DNA from: Cellulomonas pakistanensis
Lineage (GTDB): Bacteria; Actinomycetota; Actinomycetes; Actinomycetales; Cellulomonadaceae
DNA length: 64,000 nucleotides
Direction: 5' to 3'
NCBI RefSeq assembly: GCF_016862755.1
Contig: NZ_BONO01000003.1
Span: 182,115-246,114, forward strand
The notes beneath the pieces are model-generated. The model was not told the DNA's origin. It was given only the letters and a program-made list of their open reading frames with translations, and made no database searches. Shown one piece after another: positions 8,053-15,673 of the stretch. The position numbers were made by a program, and so were the translations under genes. Within the stretch, counting starts at the first letter, position 1, and the number at the start of each line of letters is the position of its first letter.

Positions 8053-9237
8053 TCAGGCGGTGGCGGCCAGGCGGGCGGCCTCGGCGGCGCCCCCGTCCAT
8101 GGTCTCGGCCAGCGTGACGAGCGGGTGGGCCGCGTCCCGGATGATCCGGCGGCCCTCGAGCACGTTGTTGCCGTCCAGGCGCACGACCAGCGGCTTGGTC
8201 GCCTCGTCGCCCAGGATGCCCAGCGCCGCGACGATGCCGTTGGCGACCGCGTCGCACGCCGTGATGCCGCCGAACACGTTGACGAACACGGACTTCACCT
8301 GCGGGTCGGACAGGATGATGTCCAGGCCCGCGGCCATCACCTCGGCCGAGGCGCCGCCGCCGATGTCGAGGAAGTTCGCCGGCTTCACGCCGCCGTGCTG
8401 CTGCCCGGCGTACGCGACGACGTCGAGGGTGCTCATGACGAGCCCCGCGCCGTTGCCGATGACGCCGACCTCGCCGTCGAGCTTGACGTAGTTGAGGTCC
8501 TTCTCCTTGGCGCGCGCCTCGAGCGGGTCCGCCGCGGCGGCGTCCTCGAGGGCGGCGTGGTCCTCGTGCCGGAAGTCGGCGTTGCCGTCCAGCGTGACCT
8601 TGCCGTCGAGCGCGACGACCTCGCCGGCCTCGGTCAGCACGAGCGGGTTCACCTCGACGAGCGTGGCGTCCTCCTCGCGGTAGACGTCCCACAGCTTCGT
8701 GAGCACGGCGGCGACCTTCGGGCCGATCTCCGCGTCGAAGCCGGCGGCGGCGACGATCTCGTCGGCCTTGGCCTGGTCGATGCCGGTCCGCGGGTCCACC
8801 GGGACCTTCGCGAGCGCCTCGGGCCGCTCGACCGCGAGCTGCTCGATCTCCATGCCGCCCTCGACGCTCGCCATCGCGAGGTACTGCCGCTCCGCGCGGT
8901 CGAGCAGGAGGGAGAAGTAGTACTCCTTCGCGATGCTCGCGCCGGCGGCGATCATCACGCGGTGCACGGTGTGGCCCTTGATGTCCATCCCGAGGATCTC
9001 GCCGGCGCGCTGCTCGGCCTCCTCGGCGGAACGGGCGATCTTGACGCCGCCGGCCTTGCCGCGGCCGCCGGTCTTCACCTGCGCCTTGACGACCACCACG
9101 CCGGTCGCGCCGTCGGCGCCCAGCAGGGTCTCGGCCGCCGCCCGCGCCTCGGAGGGCGTCGTCGCGACGATCCCTCCCAGGACGGGTACCCCGTGCCGCT
9201 CGAAGATGTCACGTGCCTGGTACTCGAACAGGTCCAC
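8053..9237 (-). CDS. sucC: SucC, succinyl-CoA synthetase beta subunit
   Basis: Beta subunit of the TCA-cycle succinyl-CoA synthetase: nucleotide-binding ATP-grasp domain plus the C-terminal ligase domain. It starts [18 protein letters not shown], the family hallmark, contains [25 protein letters not shown] (magnesium/nucleotide site), then [23 protein letters not shown] and [12 protein letters not shown]. The GTG at 9237 is chosen because it yields the family N-terminus and 394 residues and has AAGGA about ten bases upstream. Its promoter region carries a TATCTC-N6-GAGATA palindrome identical in half-sites and spacing to that before the HTH-MurA gene at 59.2 kb. Confidence 0.97.
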   Translation of the reverse strand: MDLFEYQARDIFERHGVPVLGGIVATTPSEARAAAETLLGADGATGVVVVKAQVKTGGRGKAGGVKIARSAEEAEQRAGEILGMDIKGHTVHRVMIAAGASIAKEYYFSLLLDRAERQYLAMASVEGGMEIEQLAVERPEALAKVPVDPRTGIDQAKADEIVAAAGFDAEIGPKVAAVLTKLWDVYREEDATLVEVNPLVLTEAGEVVALDGKVTLDGNADFRHEDHAALEDAAAADPLEARAKEKDLNYVKLDGEVGVIGNGAGLVMSTLDVVAYAGQQHGGVKPANFLDIGGGASAEVMAAGLDIILSDPQVKSVFVNVFGGITACDAVANGIVAALGILGDEATKPLVVRLDGNNVLEGRRIIRDAAHPLVTLAETMDGGAAEAARLAATA

Positions 9238-9298
9238 CTGCTGCGGTCCTTCCCTCGCCCTGCGGTCCCGTAGGGGGCTGGCTGCTCTGCCGCGGACG

Positions 9299-9304
9299 AT
9301 CGTA
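9299..9304 (-). promoter_or_regulatory. Probable -10 of the sucCD promoter
   Basis: TACGAT on the minus strand, about 60 nt before the sucC GTG. The hexamer 17-18 bp upstream falls in the TATCTC/GAGATA palindrome, so a protein bound there would cover the -35 region. Confidence 0.5.
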
Positions 9305-9321
9305 GCCCGCGGCCGGAGCTT

Positions 9322-9339
9322 TATCTCCACGTCGAGATA
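9322..9339. promoter_or_regulatory. TATCTC-N6-GAGATA operator candidate upstream of sucCD
   Basis: TATCTCCACGTCGAGATA, a near-perfect 18-bp palindrome in a very GC-rich genome. The only other copy of TATCTC-N6-GAGATA that I find is at 59205-59222, in the promoter of the XRE-HTH/MurA fusion gene. It overlaps the inferred -35 region of sucC, a repressor-like position. Confidence 0.7.
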
Positions 9340-9355
9340 TGTGACCCAGGTCGCA
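9340..9355. promoter_or_regulatory. CRP/GlxR-like half-site pair upstream of sucCD
   Basis: TGTGA-N6-TCGCA, one mismatch from the CRP/GlxR-type TGTGA-N6-TCACA. It directly abuts the palindrome at 9322-9339. Weak evidence, but TCA-cycle genes are known targets of GlxR in corynebacteria. Confidence 0.3.
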
Positions 9356-9361
9356 CGGCCG

Positions 9362-9410
9362 GCGTCAACCTCTCTTGACACTGCGCCGCAGTGTCAAGCA
9401 GAGTTGACGC
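9362..9410 (+). promoter_or_regulatory. 49-bp dyad covering the promoter of the HTH/ClpN unit
   Basis: Inner perfect arms CTTGACACTGCG / CGCAGTGTCAAG around a single C (centre 9386) and outer arms GCGTCAAC / GTTGACGC with the same centre. It ends directly at the ATG at 9411. It also contains a promoter: TTGACA (9375-9380), an 18-bp spacer, CAGAGT (9399-9404), then six bases to the ATG, so the mRNA would be leaderless. The natural reading is an operator for autoregulation by the small HTH protein. Confidence 0.8.
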
Positions 9411-9644
9411 ATGACCGGCACCGACCCCACCACCGACTCCGCCGACGGCGCGCTCGCCGCGGCGACGGCCGACGACCCCGCGACCGGCCTGCGCGCCGTG
9501 CGCTCGCTGCGGGTGCTCGCCGACCGGCTGGAGACCCTGCAGGTCGGCCGGGCCCGCGAGCTCGGCTGGTCCTGGCAGGACATCGCGGACGCCCTCGGCG
9601 TGAGCCGGCAGGCCGTCCACCAGAAGCACCACCGGCGCGACTGA
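9411..9644 (+). CDS. Small HTH DNA-binding protein
   Basis: A 77-residue protein whose C-terminal half is a helix-turn-helix: VGRARELGWSWQDIADALGVSRQAVHQKH, with the recognition helix at about 62-75. The N-terminal 30 residues are acidic and low-complexity. It is followed after 31 nt by the ClpN-domain gene, with a good AGAGGAG ribosome site for that gene, so the two form one operon. The large dyad abutting its start codon is most simply its own operator. Proteins of this type accompany stand-alone Clp N-domain proteins in actinobacteria; the regulated process is not established. Confidence 0.85.
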   Translation: MTGTDPTTDSADGALAAATADDPATGLRAVRSLRVLADRLETLQVGRARELGWSWQDIADALGVSRQAVHQKHHRRD

Positions 9645-9675
9645 CCCCGCCGGGACCCAGCGAGAGGAGACGACC

Positions 9676-10227
9676 ATGTTCGAGAGGTTCACCAGCGGCG
9701 CCCGCGCCGCGGTCGTGCAGGCCCAGGAGGTCGCGCGCGACCTCGGCGACGCCCGGATCACGCCGGCGCACCTGATCGTGGCGGTCGCGTCCGTCGACGA
9801 CCCCGCGGCCGCGGCGCTGGCGGCGCACGGCGCCGGCAGGGCGGCGCTGCTCGACGCGTTCGACGGCGACGGGCTCGACCCGGCGGCCCTCGCGGCGCTG
9901 GGGATCGACCTCGACGCCGTCCGGCGTCGGGCGGACACCGTGTTCGGCGCGGGCGCCCTCGACCGGGCCGACCGCGCGCGGCGCGGCGGCGGCCGGCGGT
10001 CGCCGGGGCACCTGCCGTTCACGCGGGACGCGAAGAAGACGCTCGAGGTCGCGCTGCGTGAGGCGGTCCGGCTCGGGCACCGGCGCATCGAGGCCGGGCA
10101 CGTGCTGCTCGCGGTCGTCCGCCTGTCCGACACCGACGGGCACGCGCTGCTGCGCCGCGCCGGCGTCGACCCGGCCGCGCTGGCCGCGGACGTGACGGCC
10201 CGCCTGGGCGGCGCGGCGGCGGCCTGA
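9676..10227 (+). CDS. Stand-alone Clp N-terminal (ClpN) domain protein
   Basis: 183 residues with two Clp_N repeats: FTSGARAAVVQAQEVARDLGDARITPAHLIVAV (about 5-37) and FTRDAKKTLEVALREAVRLGHRRIEAGHVLLAVV (about 115-148). It lacks any AAA+ ATPase module, so it cannot be a Clp unfoldase itself. In ClpC/ClpA this domain binds adaptors and some substrates; a free copy could act as an adaptor, decoy or stress sensor. It is the second gene of the HTH-led operon. Residues 95-110 are an Arg/Gly-rich linker. Fold is well supported; biological role is inference. Confidence 0.88.
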   Translation: MFERFTSGARAAVVQAQEVARDLGDARITPAHLIVAVASVDDPAAAALAAHGAGRAALLDAFDGDGLDPAALAALGIDLDAVRRRADTVFGAGALDRADRARRGGGRRSPGHLPFTRDAKKTLEVALREAVRLGHRRIEAGHVLLAVVRLSDTDGHALLRRAGVDPAALAADVTARLGGAAAA

Positions 10228-10257
10228 CCCGCCGGGTCGGGCGCGGCAGCCCGACGC

Positions 10258-10314
10258 GGCGCGGTCCGCGGCGGCCCCACCCGGCGCGGTCCGCGGCGGC
10301 CCCCACCCGGCGCG
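10258..10314. repeat. Short tandem repeat, two and a bit copies of a 25/26-bp unit
   Basis: The unit starts GGCGCGGTCCGCGGCGG and ends CCCCACCC; copies at 10258-10282 and 10283-10308, then a partial third. It lies just after the ClpN gene and before a large palindrome. Each copy contains a GCGGTCCGC-type mini-palindrome that could add termination strength. Confidence 0.7.
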
Positions 10315-10355
10315 ACGGCGCGGCGCGCGCGGCCGCGAGCGCCGCGAGCGCCCCG

Positions 10356-10428
10356 CCGAACGAGCACCCGACACGTCGAGAGAGCATCCAGTGGATGCTC
10401 TCTCGACGTGTCGCGTGCTCTCTCGAGG
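10356..10428. repeat. Nested palindromic element, copy A
   Basis: A perfect 45-bp dyad (arms of 22 bp, 10369-10390 and 10392-10413, single-base centre) inside weaker outer arms. Layout: GAACGAGCACCC, GACACGTC, GAGAGAGCATCCA, then the mirror half and GTGCTCTCTCGAG. Copies B (28231) and C (29331) share the layout and the ACACGTCGA core. It lies in the 247-base gap between the ClpN gene and the 128-residue membrane gene. Confidence 0.85.
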
Positions 10429-10474
10429 CGGACCCGCCTCCGGGAGGCACGCGCCGGGCGGCTACCGTGGCCGG

Positions 10475-10861
10475 GTGAGCGACCCGCGCCTGACCCCCGA
10501 CGCCCGCGCCCGGCGCACCCGCACGCTGCGGTGGGTCGTCCCGCTGGTCATCGGGGTGCCGCTGCTCGCGGTGCTGCTGGTCGTGACGCTCCGGGTCAGC
10601 ATCGGCGCCGGGGTGGCGCTGCTGGTCGTCGGCCTGGCGATGGCGCTCGCCGGCTGGGCCCTGCAGGCGCGCGACCGACGCCGCGCCGACCGGCTCGCAC
10701 CCGCGGACCCGGCGCTGCGCACGAACCCCCCGCTCGACGTGGCTCGGGTCCGGGCGCTGCGAAGCGAGGGCGGGCACGTCGCCGCGGTCCGCGAGGTCCG
10801 GCGCCAGGCCCCGTGGCTCACGCTCGCCGAGGCCGTCGACCTGTCGCAGCGCATCGGCTGA
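10475..10861 (+). CDS. Small two-helix membrane protein
   Basis: 128 residues: a basic N-terminus (ARARRTRTLRW), two adjacent hydrophobic helices (about 20-40 and 45-62) and a soluble C-terminal half with an Arg/Glu-rich helix ending EAVDLSQRIG. The GTG at 10475 is supported by TACCGT six bases upstream (10463-10468), the leaderless pattern. An in-frame ATG at 10391 falls inside palindrome A and is rejected. The gene stands alone, with palindromic element A before it and a half-element D after it. I do not recognise a named family. Confidence 0.75.
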   Translation: MSDPRLTPDARARRTRTLRWVVPLVIGVPLLAVLLVVTLRVSIGAGVALLVVGLAMALAGWALQARDRRRADRLAPADPALRTNPPLDVARVRALRSEGGHVAAVREVRRQAPWLTLAEAVDLSQRIG

Positions 10862-10875
10862 GGCCGGGCGCGACC

Positions 10876-10902
10876 TCCGACGTGTCCGATGCTCACTCGG
10901 CG
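10876..10902. repeat. Degenerate right half of the nested palindromic element (copy D)
   Basis: TCCGACGTGTCCGATGCTCA then CTCGGCG aligns with the right half of copies A-C (CGACGTGT...ATGCTCTCTCGG) with few differences, but no matching left half precedes it. It lies between convergent genes ending at 10861 and 10917. Confidence 0.6.
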
Positions 10903-10916
10903 CGGACGCCGGCGCG

Positions 10917-12038
10917 TCAGGCCGGCAGGCGCGGGGCGCGCGGGACCTCGCCCAGCGGGCGGCCGGTGCTGAACACCGCGAGCGCCACCTCGGACCGGCG
11001 CAGGCCCAGGTGCCGGCGCAGCGCGGCGTGCGGGCCCGGGACGTCGACGACCTCCGAGTGCGGCGACACCGCGTGGCCCGCACGGTGCGCGTGCAGCCAG
11101 AGCCGCTGCAGGCTGCGGCCGGCGTCGAGCACCCGCTCCTCCGGCAGCCCGGTGCGGCCGTCGAGCACCGGCGCGCGCGCCGGCCCGCCGCGCTCGCGCG
11201 CGTCCACCGAGGCGTCGGCCACGAGCACGTGGTGCACCCCGCGCTCCGGCGCCGGGACCCCGGCGCCGCCCCGCGCCCGCGCTCGTGCCGTCAGCGCCGC
11301 GTCCGCCACCCGCGCGACCGCCCCGAGCGCCCCGAGCGCCGGGTCGCGCAGCCACAGGTGCCGCGTGACGGGCGCCCCGAGCCGGGCGAGCGCGGGCGGC
11401 ACGAGCAGCACCCGGTCGCTGAGCCCGTCGCGCGCGTAGCCGGGATGCTCCGGGCTGAGCCGGAGCCAGTGCAGGAGCTCCTCCGCGACCGGCCGGCGCG
11501 CGAGCGTGCCGACGCCGCCCCACCGCACCAGCCGCGCGAGCACGGCCGGGTCGACCGCGCGCAGGCGGAGTCCCGGCGCGAGCGTGCCCGCGGGCAGGTC
11601 GTCGTACACGGCGGGGTCGCCCGCCAGGTCGCCGCGGTAGACGGCGCGCTCCCGCACGTCCGCCGGCGTGGCGGCCGGGGAGCCGGTGGCCGCGCCGCCG
11701 AGCCGTACCCGCAGCACCGGCCGCTCCGGGTCGGCCGGCCCGCGCACCGGCAGCGCGTCCAGCGCGCGCAGCGCGGGCAGCGGCTCGACGACCAGCTCCC
11801 GCCCGGCCGCGGCCGCGCCGACCGCCGCGCACTCCACCCACGCGCCGAGGCTCAGCAGGACGTCCCGGAAGGTCGGGTCGCCGGCGGGCAGCGTGCGGCC
11901 GGGGACCACGGCGACCTCGACGCCGGGGCCGTCCGGGCCGGCGACGACGACGCGGGGCGCCCACGGCTGGGTGTTGTGCGGGCTCGGCGCCCGGGCGGCG
12001 AGCGCCACCAGGTCGGCGAGCAGGGTCTCGTCGCTCAT
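10917..12038 (-). CDS. Acg-type nitroreductase-family flavoprotein
   Basis: 373 residues with two tandem nitroreductase-like halves, as in mycobacterial Acg. The N-terminal hallmark APSPHNTQPW (about 16-25) is followed by GAWVECAAVGAAAAGRE; the second half has RSLQRLWLHAHRAGHAVSPHSEV and a C-terminal RRSEVALAVFSTGRP. Acg homologues bind and may sequester FMN rather than turn over nitro compounds, because the lid covers the active site. This is the last gene of a five-gene operon; its ATG overlaps the stop of the GNAT gene by 4 nt (ATGA), implying translational coupling. It ends close to half-element D. Confidence 0.85.
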   Translation of the reverse strand: MSDETLLADLVALAARAPSPHNTQPWAPRVVVAGPDGPGVEVAVVPGRTLPAGDPTFRDVLLSLGAWVECAAVGAAAAGRELVVEPLPALRALDALPVRGPADPERPVLRVRLGGAATGSPAATPADVRERAVYRGDLAGDPAVYDDLPAGTLAPGLRLRAVDPAVLARLVRWGGVGTLARRPVAEELLHWLRLSPEHPGYARDGLSDRVLLVPPALARLGAPVTRHLWLRDPALGALGAVARVADAALTARARARGGAGVPAPERGVHHVLVADASVDARERGGPARAPVLDGRTGLPEERVLDAGRSLQRLWLHAHRAGHAVSPHSEVVDVPGPHAALRRHLGLRRSEVALAVFSTGRPLGEVPRAPRLPA

Positions 12039-13135
12039 GCACGCTCCTGCGGCACGGGCCGCCGGTAGAAGGTGAGTCCGTGCAGCGGGCGCCCGCCGAA
12101 CCGCTCGGACTGCCGCGCCGACGCGGGGTTGTCCCGGCCGACGGAGGTCATGCGCAGCCGCCGGTAGCCGCCGGCGTGCAGGCCCGCGTGCAGCTCCCGG
12201 CTGAGCAGCGTGAGGATCCCCTCGCCCTGCCGGTCGGGCCGGGTGCCCTGGATGACGAGGACCGCGTCCTCGCGGTAGCGCCCGCGGGTGGCGAGCAGCC
12301 GGAGCTGCTCGACCGGCCCGAGCCGACCACCCGTCGCCTGCAGGAACCGGGTGATGTCGGGGACCGCGAGCACGAACGCCACCGCCGCGCCGTCCTCGTC
12401 CCGGGCGAGCAGCAGCAGGCGCTCGTCCAGCAGCCACGCCAGCCCGTCCGTCGCCGCCCGCATCTCCGCCGGGGTGATCGGCGTGTAGTACGGCAGCGCC
12501 GCGAACGAGGCGTTGAGCAGGTCGAGCAGCTCGGGGACCAGCCGGCCCATCGCCCGCCGGGACCCGTGCTCGGGCCGCACACCCACGGCCGCCCACTCGG
12601 CCGCGGTCGGCGCGTCGACCGGCCGCACGTCGGCCACCCAGGTGTCCGCCTCGTGCCAGCGGCGGAACCCCGCCGCCTCGTAGACCCCCGGCACGTGGGC
12701 GGGGTTCCACGGCGAGTCGACGAAGCCGCGCTCCGCCCACCCCGACGTGACCACGCCGCCGGTCTGGTTCGGCAGCAGGGACACGGGGCCGATCAGCTCG
12801 CGCTCGCCGGTGGCCCGCGCCTCGAGCGCCGCGAACAGCGCGCCCGCCGCCGTCGCGTCCGCGAACTCCGTCGCCCCGAACAGCAGCGCCCGCGTCCCGA
12901 GCTTCGCGTCCAGCCGGGCGTCCCGGTGCGCGGTCGTCCGCCCGACGACCACGCCTGCGTCGTCGCGGGCCAGCAGCAGCTCGACGGGTCCGCCGGGGTG
13001 CGGCGACGTCCCGCGCCACCACGACCGGACGGTGGGCGCCTGCAGCGGGACGGCGAGGTCGCGCGGGTGCAGGTCGAGGGGCAGCCGGAGGAACTCGCGC
13101 AGCTGGCGGCGGGTCGCGACGACCTCGACCCTCAC
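12035..13135 (-). CDS. GNAT-like acyltransferase-fold protein
   Basis: 366 residues. The N-terminal third (PLDLHPRD..VPLQAPTVRSWWRG) and a middle block with LIGPVSLLPNQTGGVVTSGW and YYTPITPAEMRA resemble the large GNAT-related proteins found near biosynthetic genes; the C-terminal half has AVAFVLAVPDI, a RPDRQGEGILTLL acetyl-CoA-loop-like segment, and YRRLRMTSVGRDNPAS. It could acylate a small molecule or peptide; the substrate is not evident. The GTG at 13135 overlaps the stop of the preceding gene (GTGA) and its own stop overlaps the next ATG, so it is co-translated within the five-gene operon. Confidence 0.75.
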   Translation of the reverse strand: MRVEVVATRRQLREFLRLPLDLHPRDLAVPLQAPTVRSWWRGTSPHPGGPVELLLARDDAGVVVGRTTAHRDARLDAKLGTRALLFGATEFADATAAGALFAALEARATGERELIGPVSLLPNQTGGVVTSGWAERGFVDSPWNPAHVPGVYEAAGFRRWHEADTWVADVRPVDAPTAAEWAAVGVRPEHGSRRAMGRLVPELLDLLNASFAALPYYTPITPAEMRAATDGLAWLLDERLLLLARDEDGAAVAFVLAVPDITRFLQATGGRLGPVEQLRLLATRGRYREDAVLVIQGTRPDRQGEGILTLLSRELHAGLHAGGYRRLRMTSVGRDNPASARQSERFGGRPLHGLTFYRRPVPQERA

Positions 13136-14046
13136 GCGGTGCCACCCGCGTCGTCGGCCGGGTCCGCGTCGACGGGGTCCGCGTCGGGGTCGGCGGGGTC
13201 CGCGGCGGCGGAGCGGGCGGCGGCGTCCACCCGCCCGTGCAGCCGGATGTACCCGCCGGTCCCCCACCGCTCGCCGTCGGTGATCCACCGCATGAGGTCC
13301 CGGTGCTCGGGCATGCGGGCGAACGCCAGCAGCTCGTCGCGACCGGAGAAGAACGCGAGCGTCCCGAGCGTGAACGGCGGCGACCAGTACACGGCGTACC
13401 AGCGGAACCCGCGGAGCCGCTGCATCTTCGCCACCATCGGGTACCAGGTCCGGGCGAGCGCGAGCCACGCCAGCGGGCCGGTGTACCGGGTGGCGCCGAC
13501 GAACATGGCGCGGGCATCGGCCAGGCCGGGGTGCGCGCGCGGTCCGCGGGCCCCGGCGGGACGGTCGGCGCCGGTCGCGCGGCCACGGCGGCCGCCGCCC
13601 TCGCGCCGGCCGGAGCTCCCGCCCGGGCGTCGCGGGTACCCCGGCGCGCCGTCGCCGCCCTCCGCGACCCGCGGCGGCTCGACCCCGCGCCGGACCTCCC
13701 CGGACAGCGCGGCGAACCGCTCGACGTGCGCCATGGACCGGTCCTCGGCCCGCCAGACGCCGTTGCTGTACCCCTCGGGCTCCGCCGCGTAGACGTGCGC
13801 GAACCCGCCCCCCGTGCCCGCGGCGGACCGCTCGGCGTCCGCGGCGAACCGCTCGGCGTCCGCGAGCGTCGCGAAGAACGCCAGCACCCCGCGCCGCCGC
13901 GCGACGCCGCCCGGCAGGTCCCGCTCCCGGAACCGGCGCTGCCGCACCATCCCCGGCGCGCCCGCCGCGGACCGCACCCGGTCCGTGACGACCAGCGCCT
14001 CCGCCCGCCCGAGCGGCGGCGTCCGGCTGAAGTCCGAGGTCCGCAT
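13132..14046 (-). CDS. Two-domain protein with probable monooxygenase-type (dimeric alpha/beta barrel) folds
   Basis: 304 residues. Both ends look like ferredoxin-like alpha/beta units of the antibiotic-biosynthesis-monooxygenase kind: residues 18-110 (VLAFFATLADAERFAADAE, then FAHVYAAEPEGYSNGVWRAED) and residues 180-280 (YPMVAKMQRLRGFRWYAVYWSPPFTLGTLAFFSGRDELLAFAR, then RWITDGERWGTGGYIRLHG). An Arg/Gly-rich linker of about 50 residues joins them. Such domains often bind haem or act cofactor-free on aromatic substrates, but no catalytic residue can be assigned. Its ATG overlaps the ligase stop by 4 nt. Domain call is tentative; the gene is real by coupling and codon bias. Confidence 0.6.
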   Translation of the reverse strand: MRTSDFSRTPPLGRAEALVVTDRVRSAAGAPGMVRQRRFRERDLPGGVARRRGVLAFFATLADAERFAADAERSAAGTGGGFAHVYAAEPEGYSNGVWRAEDRSMAHVERFAALSGEVRRGVEPPRVAEGGDGAPGYPRRPGGSSGRREGGGRRGRATGADRPAGARGPRAHPGLADARAMFVGATRYTGPLAWLALARTWYPMVAKMQRLRGFRWYAVYWSPPFTLGTLAFFSGRDELLAFARMPEHRDLMRWITDGERWGTGGYIRLHGRVDAAARSAAADPADPDADPVDADPADDAGGTA

Positions 14047-15668
14047 CAGGACGCGCCCGCCGCGCCGTCCCCGGCCGTCGCCTCCGCGGCGCCCCGGTCG
14101 CCCGGGTCCACGACGTACACGTTCTTGATCTTCCGGTGCCCGCCGGCGAACGGGCCGGTGCCGTGGTCGTGCACCTGCACCCGGATGTCGCGCGCGGCCT
14201 CGTCCTCCTCGAGCGACTGCGCGATGTCGCGCGACACCGACGCGAGGTGCGCGAGCACGCCCTCGGCGGACCGCCGGGCCAGCGCGTCCCGCTCCCCGTC
14301 GTCCAGAGCGGCGTCGGCGCGGAGCTCCAGGTGGATGACCGGCCGCTGCTCCTGCCCGCCGATCTCGACCAGCCCGAGCCGGAACGACTCGATCGCCGAG
14401 GCGTGCGGGTTGTCGAGGTACAGCCCGTTCTCGACGTCGAGCGGGTAGATGTTGGCGCCCATGTACGACACGGTCGAGTCCTTGCGGCCGAACAGCAGCA
14501 CGAACGGCAGCCGCATCCGCTGGGTCGCGAACGCCCGGTCGAACCCGAACGCCAGCCGCGGGTAGCGGGCCACCAGCGCGCGCATCTCCGGGAACGTGAC
14601 CAGGCGCGCCTCGTCGCCGATGTCGTACCGCAGCTTCGGGCTCATGATCGACGTCGAGTTGAGCGTGACCAGCAGCTCGCCGTCGTCGGTCGTCTCGAGG
14701 AACGTCTCCAGCGGGTTGTACTGCAGGATCATCGGCGTGCGCTGCTCGTCGTCGCCGAGCACCGACGCGCGCAGGCCGGGGTGCGCGAGCAGCGAGCGCC
14801 GCAGCCACACCGCCAGGTCGGTCTCGCCGGCCATGCCGATCGTCAGGTCGGAGGCGCCGTACCCGGAGTAGATCCGCGCGAACCGCTCCTCGAGGTAGTC
14901 CCGCAGCCCCTCGGTGAGCGCCTCGCCGCCGACGAAGCCGTTGAGGTCGTAGCGGTCCCAGTCGAACCCCTCGGCGTCGAGCCGGTCCCGCAGGTGCTTG
15001 AGGAACGGCGGGTAGGCGCTGAGCACGTAGGTGTACCGCGGGCCGAAGTGCCGGAGCGTGTCGACGATCTTGTCGACGTCGGGCCCGGTGTTCTTCACCA
15101 TCGCGATCTTGGCCATCGCGATGCCGGTGTTCGTCCCCGTCGCCCACGCCCCCATCGAGAACGCGTTGATCGCGAACAGGCGCCGGCTGCCGAACAGCAT
15201 CGTCACGTAGCCGGCGACGTTGCGGTGCACGGTGCGCAGCTCGCGGCGCGACCGCATCCAGTTGTACGGCTTGCCCGAGGACCCGCTCGACTCGTCGACG
15301 ACCGTCCCGACCGTCTCGATCCGGCCGTTCCAGCACCGGTCGTCCTCGGTGTACCGGTCGACGTAGTCCTTCTTGGAGGTGGGCGCGTACGCGTCGAGCC
15401 GCCACCAGCGGAACCGGAAGCCCTTCTCGGTGAGGAAGTCGCGGTACGCGGGCACGTCCAGGTAGGCGTACTGGCACATCATCCAGGCGTGCAGCCGCGC
15501 GAACCGCTCCATCGACGGGCGGTAGTGCCGGGCGGTGAACCGCCACAGCGCGGGGTGCAGCCGGTACAGGCCGTAGAACGCGGACACCGCCGCCGCGGCC
15601 AGGCGCAGCGCCCACTGGCGGGCGAGGCTCGGACGGGCGGGGCGGTCCGTCGGGATCGGGACGACCAC
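14046..15668 (-). CDS. PaaK/CapK-like adenylate-forming enzyme
   Basis: 540 residues. Motifs of the adenylate-forming superfamily are visible in order: DESSGSSGKPYNW (A3, ATP loop, about 126-138), SGYGASD (A5), RYDIGDEAR (A7) and LFGRKDSTVSYMGANIYP (A8 hinge). This is the layout of phenylacetate-CoA ligase and coenzyme-F390-synthetase relatives. It should activate a carboxylic acid as an acyl-AMP, then pass it to CoA or another acceptor. A hydrophobic N-terminal stretch (about 20-45) may attach it to the membrane. The GTG at 15668 lies 5 nt after the AIM24 stop. Substrate unknown; nitroreductase, GNAT and monooxygenase-like partners point to a small-molecule pathway. Confidence 0.85.
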   Translation of the reverse strand: MVVPIPTDRPARPSLARQWALRLAAAAVSAFYGLYRLHPALWRFTARHYRPSMERFARLHAWMMCQYAYLDVPAYRDFLTEKGFRFRWWRLDAYAPTSKKDYVDRYTEDDRCWNGRIETVGTVVDESSGSSGKPYNWMRSRRELRTVHRNVAGYVTMLFGSRRLFAINAFSMGAWATGTNTGIAMAKIAMVKNTGPDVDKIVDTLRHFGPRYTYVLSAYPPFLKHLRDRLDAEGFDWDRYDLNGFVGGEALTEGLRDYLEERFARIYSGYGASDLTIGMAGETDLAVWLRRSLLAHPGLRASVLGDDEQRTPMILQYNPLETFLETTDDGELLVTLNSTSIMSPKLRYDIGDEARLVTFPEMRALVARYPRLAFGFDRAFATQRMRLPFVLLFGRKDSTVSYMGANIYPLDVENGLYLDNPHASAIESFRLGLVEIGGQEQRPVIHLELRADAALDDGERDALARRSAEGVLAHLASVSRDIAQSLEEDEAARDIRVQVHDHGTGPFAGGHRKIKNVYVVDPGDRGAAEATAGDGAAGAS

Positions 15669-15673
15669 GGCGG

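Noticed and set aside
10391..10474. ATG at 10391 as start of the small membrane gene
   Set aside because: It lies inside the 45-bp palindrome A; the GTG at 10475 has a leaderless -10 six bases upstream and starts where protein-like sequence begins.
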